From positions 1-64,000 of the forward strand of contig CABXTC010000004.1 of the NCBI GenBank assembly GCA_902515095.1: 64,000 nucleotides of DNA, written 5' to 3'. Positions 9,665 through 17,691 of the stretch are shown in pieces (positions within the stretch are counted from its first letter, which is position 1; every line of letters starts with the position of its first letter). The stretch comes from an uncultured Pelagibacteraceae bacterium. GTDB lineage: Bacteria > Pseudomonadota > Alphaproteobacteria > Pelagibacterales > Pelagibacteraceae. Both the position numbers and the translations under genes were made by a program. Under the pieces are notes generated by a model that was not told the origin of the DNA, did no database searches, and was given only the letters and a program-made list of their open reading frames with translations.

Positions 9665-10471
9665 ATGAAAATTTTATTTTTAGGTGATGTTGTTGGATTA
9701 TCTGGTTGTTCTAAAATTATAGACAATTTATCGGCTCAAATAAAAAAAAATAATATTGATTTTGTAATTATCAACGGTGAAAATGCAGACATGTCTGGTG
9801 TAGGTTTGACAAAAGAAATTTGTGAGGAATTTTTTCAAAGTGGAGTAAACGTTATTACAACTGGAAATCATATTTGGGATCAAAAAGACATAATGAATTT
9901 TATTGATAAAGAAAAAAGGTTGTTGAGACCAAAGAATTTATTTGAACCTGCACCAGGAAGAGGATTTGAAATTTACGAGACTAAAAAAAATTTAAGAATA
10001 GGAGTACTAAACTTGATGGGAAATGTTTTTATGAAAAAATGTGACAATGTTTTTGATATTTCAAGAGAGTTCTTAGCAAAATTTAAATTAAAAAAAGACT
10101 ATGATTTTTTAATAGTTGATTTTCATGGAGAAATAACAAGTGAAAAAAATGCTATTGGACATTATTTTGATGGAAAAGCTACACTTGTAATTGGGACACA
10201 TACTCACATACCGACCAATGATGCAAGAGTTTTAAAAAATGGAACTGCTTATCAAACTGATGCGGGAATGTGTGGGGATTATGATTCAGTGATAGGTATG
10301 AATAAAGAGAATTCATTGAATAAATTTATGAAAAAAGATTCAACTAAACATTTTCCAGCAAAAGGTGAAGCTACTTTATGTGGGGTGATAGTTGATTGTA
10401 ATTTAGAAAACGGACTAGCTAAAGATATAAAAAGTTTTATCTTAGGAGGTCAACTAGCTATTAATAAATAA
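9665..10471 (+). CDS. ymdB: YmdB-type metallophosphoesterase
   Basis: 268-aa TIGR00282-family binuclear metal phosphoesterase. Metal-ligand motifs: GDVVG (7-11), INGENAD (36-42), TGNHIWD, DFHGE and GTHTHIPT near the C-terminal third. In Bacillus and Deinococcus the family hydrolyses 2',3'-cAMP and affects RNA turnover and cell-fate decisions; its job in Alphaproteobacteria is not established. It starts directly after the fthC stop codon and lies 4 nt before yebC. Confidence 0.88.
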   Translation: MKILFLGDVVGLSGCSKIIDNLSAQIKKNNIDFVIINGENADMSGVGLTKEICEEFFQSGVNVITTGNHIWDQKDIMNFIDKEKRLLRPKNLFEPAPGRGFEIYETKKNLRIGVLNLMGNVFMKKCDNVFDISREFLAKFKLKKDYDFLIVDFHGEITSEKNAIGHYFDGKATLVIGTHTHIPTNDARVLKNGTAYQTDAGMCGDYDSVIGMNKENSLNKFMKKDSTKHFPAKGEATLCGVIVDCNLENGLAKDIKSFILGGQLAINK

Positions 10472-10475
10472 ATTT

Positions 10476-11198
10476 ATGGCAGGACATTCTCATTGGGCAG
10501 GTATAAAACATAAAAAGGGCAAAGCAGATAAGCAAAGATCTAAAATTTTTTCAAAGTTATCAAAAGAAATTACTGTTGCTGCAAAATTAGGTGACAAGGA
10601 TCCTGCTATGAATTCACGATTACGTTCTGCTATTCAAGCAGCAAGATCCGCCAACATGCCAAAAGATAACATTGAAAGAGCAATAGATAAGTCTACGACT
10701 AATAATGATTTAAATTTTGAAAATTTGAGATATGAGGGTTTTGGACCTGAAAAAGTAGCTGTTATTGTAGAAACCTTGACTGATAATAAAAATAGAACCG
10801 CATCAAATATAAGAACAATTTTTCAAAAAGCAGGTGGAACTTTGGGTACACAAGGTTCTGCTTCGCATAATTTTAGTCAATTAGGAGTTATCAAAATAGA
10901 GAAAAATGAAATATCTGATGAAGATATTTTTGAATTAGCTATTGACGCTGGAGCAAATGAATGTAAATCAAATATTGAATTTCATGAAATACAATGTTCT
11001 TCAAATGATATTTATACTGTTAAAAGAGAGCTTGAAAAAAAGATTAAAAATTTTATTTCCACCAGTATTGAGTGGATACCCTTAAATAGTATTGAAATTT
11101 CTAAAGATAAAAAAGATGAATTAATTAATTTTTTTGAAGCCCTAGAAGAAAATGATGATGTACAAAATGTTTTTTCAAATGAACAATTTTCAACATAA
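10476..11198 (+). CDS. yebC: YebC/PmpR family protein
   Basis: 240-aa YebC protein. The N-terminus AGHSHWAGIKHKKGKAD and the block RSAIQAARSANMPKDNIERAI are diagnostic, and GTLGTQGSASHNF follows. Members have been described as transcription regulators, and more recently as ribosome-associated factors that relieve proline stalling, which would relate it to efp at 1958. In most Alphaproteobacteria it precedes ruvC, as it does here. Confidence 0.95.
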   Translation: MAGHSHWAGIKHKKGKADKQRSKIFSKLSKEITVAAKLGDKDPAMNSRLRSAIQAARSANMPKDNIERAIDKSTTNNDLNFENLRYEGFGPEKVAVIVETLTDNKNRTASNIRTIFQKAGGTLGTQGSASHNFSQLGVIKIEKNEISDEDIFELAIDAGANECKSNIEFHEIQCSSNDIYTVKRELEKKIKNFISTSIEWIPLNSIEISKDKKDELINFFEALEENDDVQNVFSNEQFST

Positions 11199-11207
11199 AA
11201 AAAGATT

Positions 11208-11699
11208 GTGTTAATTGTTGGCATAGACCCAGGAATATCAGGCTCAATTTGCTTTTTTGAGGAGGGTAAAATTTTGGATGTTATCGAAATGCCAGTTATG
11301 ACCGATGGAAAAAAGAACAAAAAACAAGTAAATGGTGCGCAAATTTATAACGAAATTTTTAAAAGAATTGATACCAGCCACAAAGATATAAGAGTTGTAA
11401 TTGAACAAGTTTCTGCAATGCCAGGTCAAGGTGTAACGAGTATGTTTAACTTTGGACAGTCATTTGGAATATTGAAAGGAATATGTTCAGCGATGCAGTT
11501 ACCAATGTTTTTTGTTAGACCTGCTAAATGGAAAAAATATTTTAACTTAATAAACTCCCAAAAAGATGCTAGCAGGACAAGAGCTATTGAAATATTTCCT
11601 TATTTTTCGGCACAACTATCAAAAAAAAAGGACTCCAACAAAGCTGATGCTATTTTAATAGCTAGTTTTTACTACGAAACGTACAAAAAGGACGAGTAA
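11208..11699 (+). CDS. RuvC-like Holliday junction nuclease, phage-type
   Basis: 163-aa RNase H-fold nuclease starting at GTG 11208. The acidic catalytic residues align with RuvC: D7 in GIDPG, E66 in VVIEQV, and D142 and D147 in KKDSNKADA. The rest departs from cellular RuvC. The blocks EMPVMTDGKK, VSAMPGQGVTSMFNFGQSFG and RPAKWKK are, from memory, typical of RuvC-like proteins of phages and prophages. The gene keeps the normal chromosomal position after yebC, but ruvA and ruvB, which usually follow, are absent and tolQ comes next. I expect it to cut branched DNA. Whether it works with RuvAB encoded elsewhere is unknown. Confidence 0.8.
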   Translation: MLIVGIDPGISGSICFFEEGKILDVIEMPVMTDGKKNKKQVNGAQIYNEIFKRIDTSHKDIRVVIEQVSAMPGQGVTSMFNFGQSFGILKGICSAMQLPMFFVRPAKWKKYFNLINSQKDASRTRAIEIFPYFSAQLSKKKDSNKADAILIASFYYETYKKDE

Positions 11700-11753
11700 T
11701 TTCAATTTTGAAGACAAATTCATGACACATTTAAGTGTGAGAAGGCATTATAT

Positions 11754-12428
11754 ATGGAAGCTGACATCGCATCACAAGCAGTAGGTCTCGCATCAAGCTC
11801 TGACTTTTCGCTCATGAATCTTTTTTTGAGAGCAGATATCATCGTAAAATCTGTAATAATTATCCTAATTGCATGTTCTATATACTCATGGGCAGTGATA
11901 ATTGAAAAAATTAAATTATTCAAAAAAATAAATGAAAGCTCAGAGGAATTTGAGACTAAGTTTTGGAATTCAAAATCTGCAGAGTCTTTTTATAATAATT
12001 TGCCAGCTAATATAAACGATCCTATGGCACTAGTGTTTAAAGATGCAATGCAAAATTTACTTAAAAAAAGGTCTAGAACCGATTTAAATTCAAGAATGAC
12101 ATCAATGCTGGAAACTGGAATTGAAAAACAAATGTCAAAGATTACAAAAGGATTTACTTTTTTGGCAACAGTTGGCTCAACAGCTCCATTCATAGGATTA
12201 TTTGGAACAGTTTGGGGAATCATGAATTCATTTCAATCAATAGCTATTTCAAGAAATACAAGTCTAGCAATTGTTGCGCCTGGAATAGCAGAGGCACTTT
12301 TCGCAACCGCCTTAGGTTTGTTGGCAGCTATACCAGCTGTTATTGCTTATAATAAATTTAACAATGACTCTTTAAAATACACACAAAAATTAGAAAATTT
12401 CTCAAAAAGATTTCTCACTATTATTTAA
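11754..12428 (+). CDS. tolQ: Tol-Pal system proton channel subunit TolQ
   Basis: 224-aa inner-membrane protein of the MotA/ExbB/TolQ family. Three membrane segments are visible: about residues 24-44, about 130-150 (FLATVGSTAPFIGLFGTVWG) and about 167-190 (ALFATALGLLAAIPAVIAY). With TolR it uses the proton gradient to drive TolA and constrict the outer membrane at division. It starts the run tolQ-tolR-tolA-tolB, and TolR begins directly at its stop. Confidence 0.95.
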   Translation: MEADIASQAVGLASSSDFSLMNLFLRADIIVKSVIIILIACSIYSWAVIIEKIKLFKKINESSEEFETKFWNSKSAESFYNNLPANINDPMALVFKDAMQNLLKKRSRTDLNSRMTSMLETGIEKQMSKITKGFTFLATVGSTAPFIGLFGTVWGIMNSFQSIAISRNTSLAIVAPGIAEALFATALGLLAAIPAVIAYNKFNNDSLKYTQKLENFSKRFLTII

Positions 12429-12845
12429 ATGGCATTTAAATTAAATCGTTCATCTAAAGAACCTATGAGTGAAATAAATGTAACTCCATTTGTGGATGTA
12501 ATGTTAGTTTTATTAATAATATTTATGGTTACAGCTCCTTTATTAACAGTTGGTGTACAAGTAGATTTGCCAGAAAGCTCTGCAGACTCTTTACCAGAGG
12601 AACAGGAGCCTCTGACACTAACAATCAATTCTAAAGGTGAAATTTTTATACAAGAATCCAAGGTTGAATACGAAAAAATTATTGCAAAGGTATTGGCAGT
12701 TTCAAAAAATCGAACAGATACAAGAATTTATGTTAGAGGAGACAAAACAATTAATTATGGTAGGGTTCTTGAAATTATGGGATTGCTTTCTGGCTCTGGT
12801 TTCACAAAGGTTGCTTTAATTTCGGAACCATATAAAGAAAGGTAA
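12429..12845 (+). CDS. tolR: Tol-Pal system protein TolR
   Basis: 138-aa ExbD/TolR protein. After a short cytoplasmic N-terminus (SEINVTPFVDV) a single membrane helix carries the proton-accepting aspartate D23, and a periplasmic domain follows. It couples proton flow through TolQ to motion of TolA. There is no gap to tolQ and 8 nt to tolA. Confidence 0.95.
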   Translation: MAFKLNRSSKEPMSEINVTPFVDVMLVLLIIFMVTAPLLTVGVQVDLPESSADSLPEEQEPLTLTINSKGEIFIQESKVEYEKIIAKVLAVSKNRTDTRIYVRGDKTINYGRVLEIMGLLSGSGFTKVALISEPYKER

Positions 12846-12853
12846 TTAAATTT

Positions 12854-13663
12854 GTGAATAGAAGTATTGTAATCTCTTCTGTTTTGCATTTGTTCATAAT
12901 TTTTATTACTGCAATGAGCATTCCTTTTCTTGCAAAAAAACCGATTGATCTTCCTCCTATTGTGTCAGTTGAACTTATTCAAATAACTGAAAAAACTAAT
13001 ATTCCATTTGCCCCTAAGGCTAAAAAGATAATAGAAAAAGTTAAGGAAAAAGAGAAAAAATTAGTATCTGAACAAGCTCCACCAAAACAAGTTAAAAAGA
13101 AAAAGCCTGATGCAATTCCTATGCCTGAAGATCAAGTAAAAAAGATAGAAAAAATTAAAGATGATAAACAAAATCCAGAAAAAATTGATAATGAGGTCAA
13201 ACAGGTATCAGAATTTGAAAAAGATGAATTGTTTGATCCAAATAATATTGCTGCCTTAATTGATAAATCGATAGAGAATAAAGCTGAAGTTTTAAAAAAA
13301 AATCCAGATTTAAGTCAGGATCAAAATAAAAATTTTGAAAATACTGGTTTATCGTTAAGCGAGGAAGATGCATTAAAGGCACAAATTTTTGGTTGTTGGA
13401 GTATTCCATTGGGATTGCCGTATAATGAAAATTTATTAGTCAGAATACGATTGGAATTAAAACCAGATGGATCAGTTACAAAATCTGAAATTTTAGATCA
13501 TGCTAGAATGAATAAACCAGGCCAAGGATTTTATAAAGTTTTAGCAGAAAGTGCTCTAAGAGCTATTAAATTGTGTCAACCTCTAAGAGTACCTAGCACT
13601 GGATATGAAAGATGGAAAGAGCTACAATTAAATTTTGATGCAAGAGAAATGTTAGAAGGTTAA
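12854..13663 (+). CDS. tolA: Tol-Pal system protein TolA
   Basis: 269-aa inner-membrane-anchored periplasmic rod, starting at GTG 12854. A membrane anchor at residues 3-25 precedes a Lys/Glu/Pro-rich helical stretch (about 55-125). A compact C-terminal domain of the TonB/TolA type follows (from about 170: FGCWSIPLGLPYNENLLVRI) and would contact Pal, TolB and outer-membrane proteins. It is identified mainly by position between tolR and tolB and by domain layout, because TolA diverges quickly. The rod is shorter than in E. coli. Confidence 0.9.
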   Translation: MNRSIVISSVLHLFIIFITAMSIPFLAKKPIDLPPIVSVELIQITEKTNIPFAPKAKKIIEKVKEKEKKLVSEQAPPKQVKKKKPDAIPMPEDQVKKIEKIKDDKQNPEKIDNEVKQVSEFEKDELFDPNNIAALIDKSIENKAEVLKKNPDLSQDQNKNFENTGLSLSEEDALKAQIFGCWSIPLGLPYNENLLVRIRLELKPDGSVTKSEILDHARMNKPGQGFYKVLAESALRAIKLCQPLRVPSTGYERWKELQLNFDAREMLEG

Positions 13664-13671
13664 TATAGCTT

Positions 13672-15018
13672 ATGAAAATAAAAAATTTTTTAATTACTTT
13701 ATTAATTATAATTATTCCCTCTTACTCTTATAGTTTAATTGAGGTTGATATAACAAGGGGTAATCTTGATCCATTACCTGTGGCTGTTTCCCCTTTGTCA
13801 ATAGATGATGAGTCTAGAAAAAATTTTCAAAATATTCTTAAAAAAAAGAATATTGGTTCTGAAATATCAAATATTGTTGAAAATAATTTAAAAACATCAG
13901 GATTGTTTAACCCATTAAATAAAGACTCGTTCTTGCAAGCTCCAGAGATTGCTAACTTAAAACCAAGATTTGAAGATTGGAATTTAATTAAAGCACAAGC
14001 TTTAATTACAGGGAAAGTAAGTTATGTTGATGAGAAATTAAGAGTAGAATTTAGACTTTGGGATGTACTAGCGGGAAAAGAGATGATGGCATTAGCATTT
14101 ACCACTGTACCAAATAATTGGAGACGTGTTGGACATATAATTACAGATAAAGTTTATGAGAGATTGACGGGTGAAAAAGGTTATTTCGATACAAGAATTA
14201 TCTATGTTGCAGAGAAGGGTCCAAAAACTCAAAGAGTAAAAAAGTTAGCTATTATGGATCAAGACGGCGCCAATAACAAATTTTTGACACTTGGAAATGA
14301 ACTTGTGTTAACGCCAAGATTTAATCCAACAAGTCAACTAGTTACTTATCTATCTTACTTCAGGAATCTACCAAGGGTTTATTTGTTAGATATTGAAACA
14401 GGAACTCAAGAAGTTGTGGGAGATTTTCCTGGTATGACGTTTGCACCACGATTTTCTCCTAATGGAAAAAAAATTATTATGAGTTTTGCAAAAGATGGAA
14501 ATTCAGAAATTTACACTATGGATTTAGAAAATAGAATAGTCGAAAAAATTACAAATCATCCCTCTATTGATACATCTCCTTCATATTCTCCTGATGGAAA
14601 ATTTATTTCCTTTAATTCTGATAGAAGTGGTTATCAGCAAATTTATATTATGAAAAGTGACGGTAGTAATGTTAAAAGAATATCATTTGGTAGAGGAATT
14701 TATGGGACTCCAGTTTGGTCTCCAAGGGGAGATTTGATAGCATTTACAAAACTGCATAAAGGAAAATTTTATATTGGAGTTATGAGAACAGATGGGACTG
14801 GAGAAAGATTACTAACTGAAAATTATTATCAGGAAGCTCCGTCATGGTCTCCTAATGGAAGAGTTCTTATTTTTTATAGAGAAACTAAAACTGATGCAAA
14901 TGGGAAGGGATTTTCTGCAAAATTGTGGTCTATAGACTTAACAGGCTATAATGAGAGACTAGTACCTACCCCGACTGATGGATCAGACCCATCATGGTCA
15001 TCTTTATTGAGCAATTAA
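13672..15018 (+). CDS. tolB: Periplasmic Tol-Pal protein TolB
   Basis: 448-aa periplasmic beta-propeller protein. A signal peptide (residues 1-21) is followed by an N-terminal alpha/beta domain and C-terminal propeller repeats marked by [28 protein letters not shown] and [10 protein letters not shown]. TolB binds Pal and TolA and recycles them during envelope constriction. A 12-bp inverted repeat begins at its stop codon, before pal. Confidence 0.95.
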   Translation: MKIKNFLITLLIIIIPSYSYSLIEVDITRGNLDPLPVAVSPLSIDDESRKNFQNILKKKNIGSEISNIVENNLKTSGLFNPLNKDSFLQAPEIANLKPRFEDWNLIKAQALITGKVSYVDEKLRVEFRLWDVLAGKEMMALAFTTVPNNWRRVGHIITDKVYERLTGEKGYFDTRIIYVAEKGPKTQRVKKLAIMDQDGANNKFLTLGNELVLTPRFNPTSQLVTYLSYFRNLPRVYLLDIETGTQEVVGDFPGMTFAPRFSPNGKKIIMSFAKDGNSEIYTMDLENRIVEKITNHPSIDTSPSYSPDGKFISFNSDRSGYQQIYIMKSDGSNVKRISFGRGIYGTPVWSPRGDLIAFTKLHKGKFYIGVMRTDGTGERLLTENYYQEAPSWSPNGRVLIFYRETKTDANGKGFSAKLWSIDLTGYNERLVPTPTDGSDPSWSSLLSN

Positions 15019-15064
15019 CAACTAATTAGCTTGATTTTTAGACTTGAAACATCTAATTAGTTGT
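15018..15064 (+). repeat. 12-bp inverted repeat between tolB and pal
   Basis: ACAACTAATTAG at 15018-15029 is repeated inverted as CTAATTAGTTGT at 15053-15064, with a 23-nt loop. No T-run follows the second arm, so it does not look like a standard terminator. The interior contains TTGATT (15031), placed 17 nt before TAATTA (15054), a weak promoter-like pair for pal. It could be an operator, an mRNA-stabilising hairpin or part of a promoter. Confidence 0.6.
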
Positions 15065-15105
15065 GAAAAACTAAGTTTTTTGAAACATTGAGCGAAGGAG
15101 CAATA

Positions 15106-15585
15106 ATGAAATTTAACAAAATTCTTAAAAATACTTTTTTAGCATTAGTTGTCTGTTTGGCTTTGAGTGCCTGTGCAACTCAAAAAGCTTCTACAGGACA
15201 AATGCAGGGTGATGTTTATACAGGTACTGATACTGTTGAATACTTAGCGTCAGGTGTTCCAGACAGAGTATTTTTTGCAACAAATGAGTCTGTTTTAACA
15301 ACTGCCTCAAGAGAAACACTAAGAAAACAAGCTGCGTGGTTAAGAAAAAATTCTAATATAACTGTTGTATTAGAAGGTCATGCAGACGAAAGAGGAACGA
15401 GAGAATACAACTTAGCCTTAGGTGAAAGAAGAGCTAATGCTGCAAAAGACTACTTGATGACATACGGCATCTCATCAGATAGAATTTCAGTTTTAAGTTA
15501 CGGTAAAGAAAGACCAGTAGACTCTGGATCAAATCCATTGGCTTGGTCAAAAAATAGAAGATCTGTAACTGTTAAAGCAAACTAA
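15106..15585 (+). CDS. pal: Peptidoglycan-associated lipoprotein Pal
   Basis: 159-aa outer-membrane lipoprotein with an OmpA-like peptidoglycan-binding domain. The signal peptide ends in the lipobox LSAC, with the acylated cysteine at C23. The binding loop is VVLEGHADERGTREYN, followed by LGERRANAAKDYL. I place the start at ATG 15106 because GAAGGAG at 15094-15100 lies 5 nt upstream and the peptide then begins with a normal lipoprotein signal. A TTG at 15088 in the same frame would put the Shine-Dalgarno inside the gene. A strong terminator follows at 15605. Confidence 0.96.
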   Translation: MKFNKILKNTFLALVVCLALSACATQKASTGQMQGDVYTGTDTVEYLASGVPDRVFFATNESVLTTASRETLRKQAAWLRKNSNITVVLEGHADERGTREYNLALGERRANAAKDYLMTYGISSDRISVLSYGKERPVDSGSNPLAWSKNRRSVTVKAN

Positions 15586-15604
15586 AAATATAATTAAAGA
15601 TTTT

Positions 15605-15644
15605 AGACCTCTTAAATATTGATTATTTAAGAGGTCTTTTTTTT
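15605..15644 (+). terminator. Rho-independent terminator of the tol-pal operon
   Basis: A perfect 14-bp stem (15605-15618 with 15624-15637) with a 5-nt loop is followed by an eight-T run (15637-15644). It lies 20 nt after pal and before cpoB. Confidence 0.95.
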
Positions 15645-15672
15645 GCCACTATTTTCAACATAACCTTAGTAG

Positions 15673-16662
15673 ATGAGCCATTTAAAATTATTTTTTAAAT
15701 TAAAAATATTTTTATTAATAAATATTTTAATCTGCTATCCATCACTAGCTGATAATCACAATATTTATGAAAGTCTCGAAATAATTAAAAAAGATTTAAA
15801 AACCTTAGAAAAAGCAGTGTACTCAAATTCAAGTGAATTTAATAATACAAATTTAAGCTTATCTAGTGGAGGCAATAACTCTGAAGATGTATTAACACGT
15901 CATTTACTAAAACTCTCTGAGATTGAAAATCAATTCCGGGAGCTCACAAATAAATTTGAGGAAATTAATTTTAAGTTAGATAAATTATCTAATAGGTTAT
16001 CAAAGGTACAATCCGATAATCAACTTAGGTTTCAAGATTTAGAAACTGTTCTATCAACTGGTGAAATAAATAATAAGATTACAAAAAAAAATTCAACTGA
16101 GAATTCAGAAATATTACCTGGTTCATCACAACCACAAGACCTAGGATCAATTTCTTACAAAGATAACTCTCAAAATGAAACAACACAAAAAATTCAATCC
16201 GTCGAAACAACAGCTTCAATTGTAACTGAAACATTCCAGGCAGAGGAAAAAATTTTACCAGAAGTTTCTGCTGCAAAACAATATGAGTTTGCCACAAGTT
16301 TCTTAAAAGTTGGAGACTATGCTACTGCTGAAAGAGCGTTTAGAGAATTTGTTATTACAAATCCTAAACATAAATTAGCTGGCAACGCACAATATTGGTA
16401 TGCTGAAACTTTCAGAATAAGACAACTTTTTACTGATGCAGCATCAGCTTATTTAGAGGGATATCAAAAATACCCAAAAGGTGAAAAAGCACCTATTAAT
16501 TTATTAAAATTAGGCGTATCAATGATACAGATTGGAGAAAAGGATCAAGGTTGTAAAATGATCAGAGGTGTTGAAAAACAGTATCCTGATGCAAATCAAT
16601 CTGTAATTCAAAAAGCAAAGTATGAGTCTCAAAAATTTGAGTGTAAGAAACAAAATTCCTAA
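15673..16662 (+). CDS. cpoB: Tol-Pal associated periplasmic protein CpoB (YbgF)
   Basis: 329-aa secreted protein. A signal peptide ending about residue 26 (YPSLADN) leads to an N-terminal coiled coil (about 65-110, used for trimerisation in the family), a low-complexity Ser/Thr/Gln linker, and C-terminal TPR repeats from about 200 (KQYEFATSFLKVGDYATAERAF). CpoB coordinates peptidoglycan synthesis with outer-membrane constriction. It keeps the expected position after pal but lies beyond the terminator, so it needs its own promoter or readthrough. Its 3' end overlaps tilS by 41 nt. Confidence 0.9.
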   Translation: MSHLKLFFKLKIFLLINILICYPSLADNHNIYESLEIIKKDLKTLEKAVYSNSSEFNNTNLSLSSGGNNSEDVLTRHLLKLSEIENQFRELTNKFEEINFKLDKLSNRLSKVQSDNQLRFQDLETVLSTGEINNKITKKNSTENSEILPGSSQPQDLGSISYKDNSQNETTQKIQSVETTASIVTETFQAEEKILPEVSAAKQYEFATSFLKVGDYATAERAFREFVITNPKHKLAGNAQYWYAETFRIRQLFTDAASAYLEGYQKYPKGEKAPINLLKLGVSMIQIGEKDQGCKMIRGVEKQYPDANQSVIQKAKYESQKFECKKQNS

Positions 16663-17650
16663 AAAATATAAAGACAAATTAAGCAATCAAAGGATTAATA
16701 AAATTTATAGAAAATTTGAAAATTCTTTCAAAATAAACAATAATTTTATTGTTGCTGTATCAGGAGGCGCTGATAGTTTAGCTTTAGCATTTTTAACAAA
16801 GTTATTTGCTTTTAAAAATAATCTCAATCCTAAATATTTTATAGTTGATCATAAATTAAGAAAAGAGTCGACCGATGAAGCATTTAAAGTAAAAAAAATT
16901 CTCAAATCTTTAAATATTAACTCACACATTCTTAGAGTTAGGAGTAAAAAACCACAAAATAGTATTCAATCATTTGCAAGAAAAAAAAGATATGATCTTT
17001 TGTTCTCTAAATGTAATAAATTAAGAATAAATAACTTAGTTTTAGGTCATCATATGGATGACTTATTTGAAAATTTTTTTTTGAGAATGATTAGGGGTAG
17101 TGGCTTAAAAGGCTTAGTATCATTAGGAGAGAAAACACAAGTTAAAAATATCAATCTACTTAGACCTCTAATCCAATTTGATAAAAAAGATTTATTATTT
17201 ATTTCCAAATTTGTTTTCAATTTTTACGTTGATGACCCCTCAAATTATGAAATAAAATTTAATAGAATTAAAATTAGAAATTTTATTGGTCAATTAAAGT
17301 CAATAGGTTTAGACAAAAAAAAATTTCAATTAACTATAGAAAATTTAAAACGTTCCGACAAAACAATCAGATTTTATGTTGAAAAAAATAAGAAAATTAA
17401 CTCATTGATGAATCAAAGAAAAAATAAGTTAATATTGAAGGAGGATTTTTTTGATAACTCTTATGAGGTGGTATTCAGATCTTTATCAGATTTGATTCTG
17501 TTTATGGGTAAAAAGCAGAATCCTGTTAGAGGCAAAAAAATTGATAATATCATAGATAAAATTGAAAATAAGAGATTATTTAAAGAAACCCTGGGCGGAT
17601 GCGTCATTAAGATGGTCAATCACACTATCATTTTAACAAAAGAACATTAA
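16622..17650 (+). CDS. tilS: tRNA(Ile)-lysidine synthase
   Basis: 342-aa N-type ATP pyrophosphatase that converts C34 of tRNA-Ile(CAU) to lysidine so that it reads AUA, a very common codon in this AT-rich genome. The PP-loop AVSGGADSLALAFL (S47-G-G-A-D-S52) and GHHMDDLFENFF are present. It is shorter than the E. coli enzyme (432 aa), in line with the reduced C-terminal domains of many small-genome versions. The ATG at 16622 gives a 41-nt overlap with cpoB. A TTG at 16637 is an alternative start. Confidence 0.92.
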   Translation: MSLKNLSVRNKIPKKYKDKLSNQRINKIYRKFENSFKINNNFIVAVSGGADSLALAFLTKLFAFKNNLNPKYFIVDHKLRKESTDEAFKVKKILKSLNINSHILRVRSKKPQNSIQSFARKKRYDLLFSKCNKLRINNLVLGHHMDDLFENFFLRMIRGSGLKGLVSLGEKTQVKNINLLRPLIQFDKKDLLFISKFVFNFYVDDPSNYEIKFNRIKIRNFIGQLKSIGLDKKKFQLTIENLKRSDKTIRFYVEKNKKINSLMNQRKNKLILKEDFFDNSYEVVFRSLSDLILFMGKKQNPVRGKKIDNIIDKIENKRLFKETLGGCVIKMVNHTIILTKEH

Positions 17651-17656
17651 AATAGT

Positions 17657-17684
17657 CTTGTTATATTAATAATAATTCTTATCT
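17657..17684 (+). promoter_or_regulatory. Sigma-32 (RpoH) type promoter of ftsH
   Basis: CTTG at 17657-17660, exactly 17 nt, then CTTATCT at 17678-17684. This matches the alphaproteobacterial heat-shock consensus CTTG-N17/18-CYTATNT at every defined position. The implied start site near 17691 coincides with the ftsH ATG at 17692, so the message would be nearly or fully leaderless. Confidence 0.75.
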
Positions 17685-17691
17685 TATAGTC

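Noticed and set aside
15088-15105. TTG start adding six residues to Pal.
   Set aside because: It would place the GAAGGAG ribosome-binding site inside the gene and spoil the lipoprotein signal peptide.
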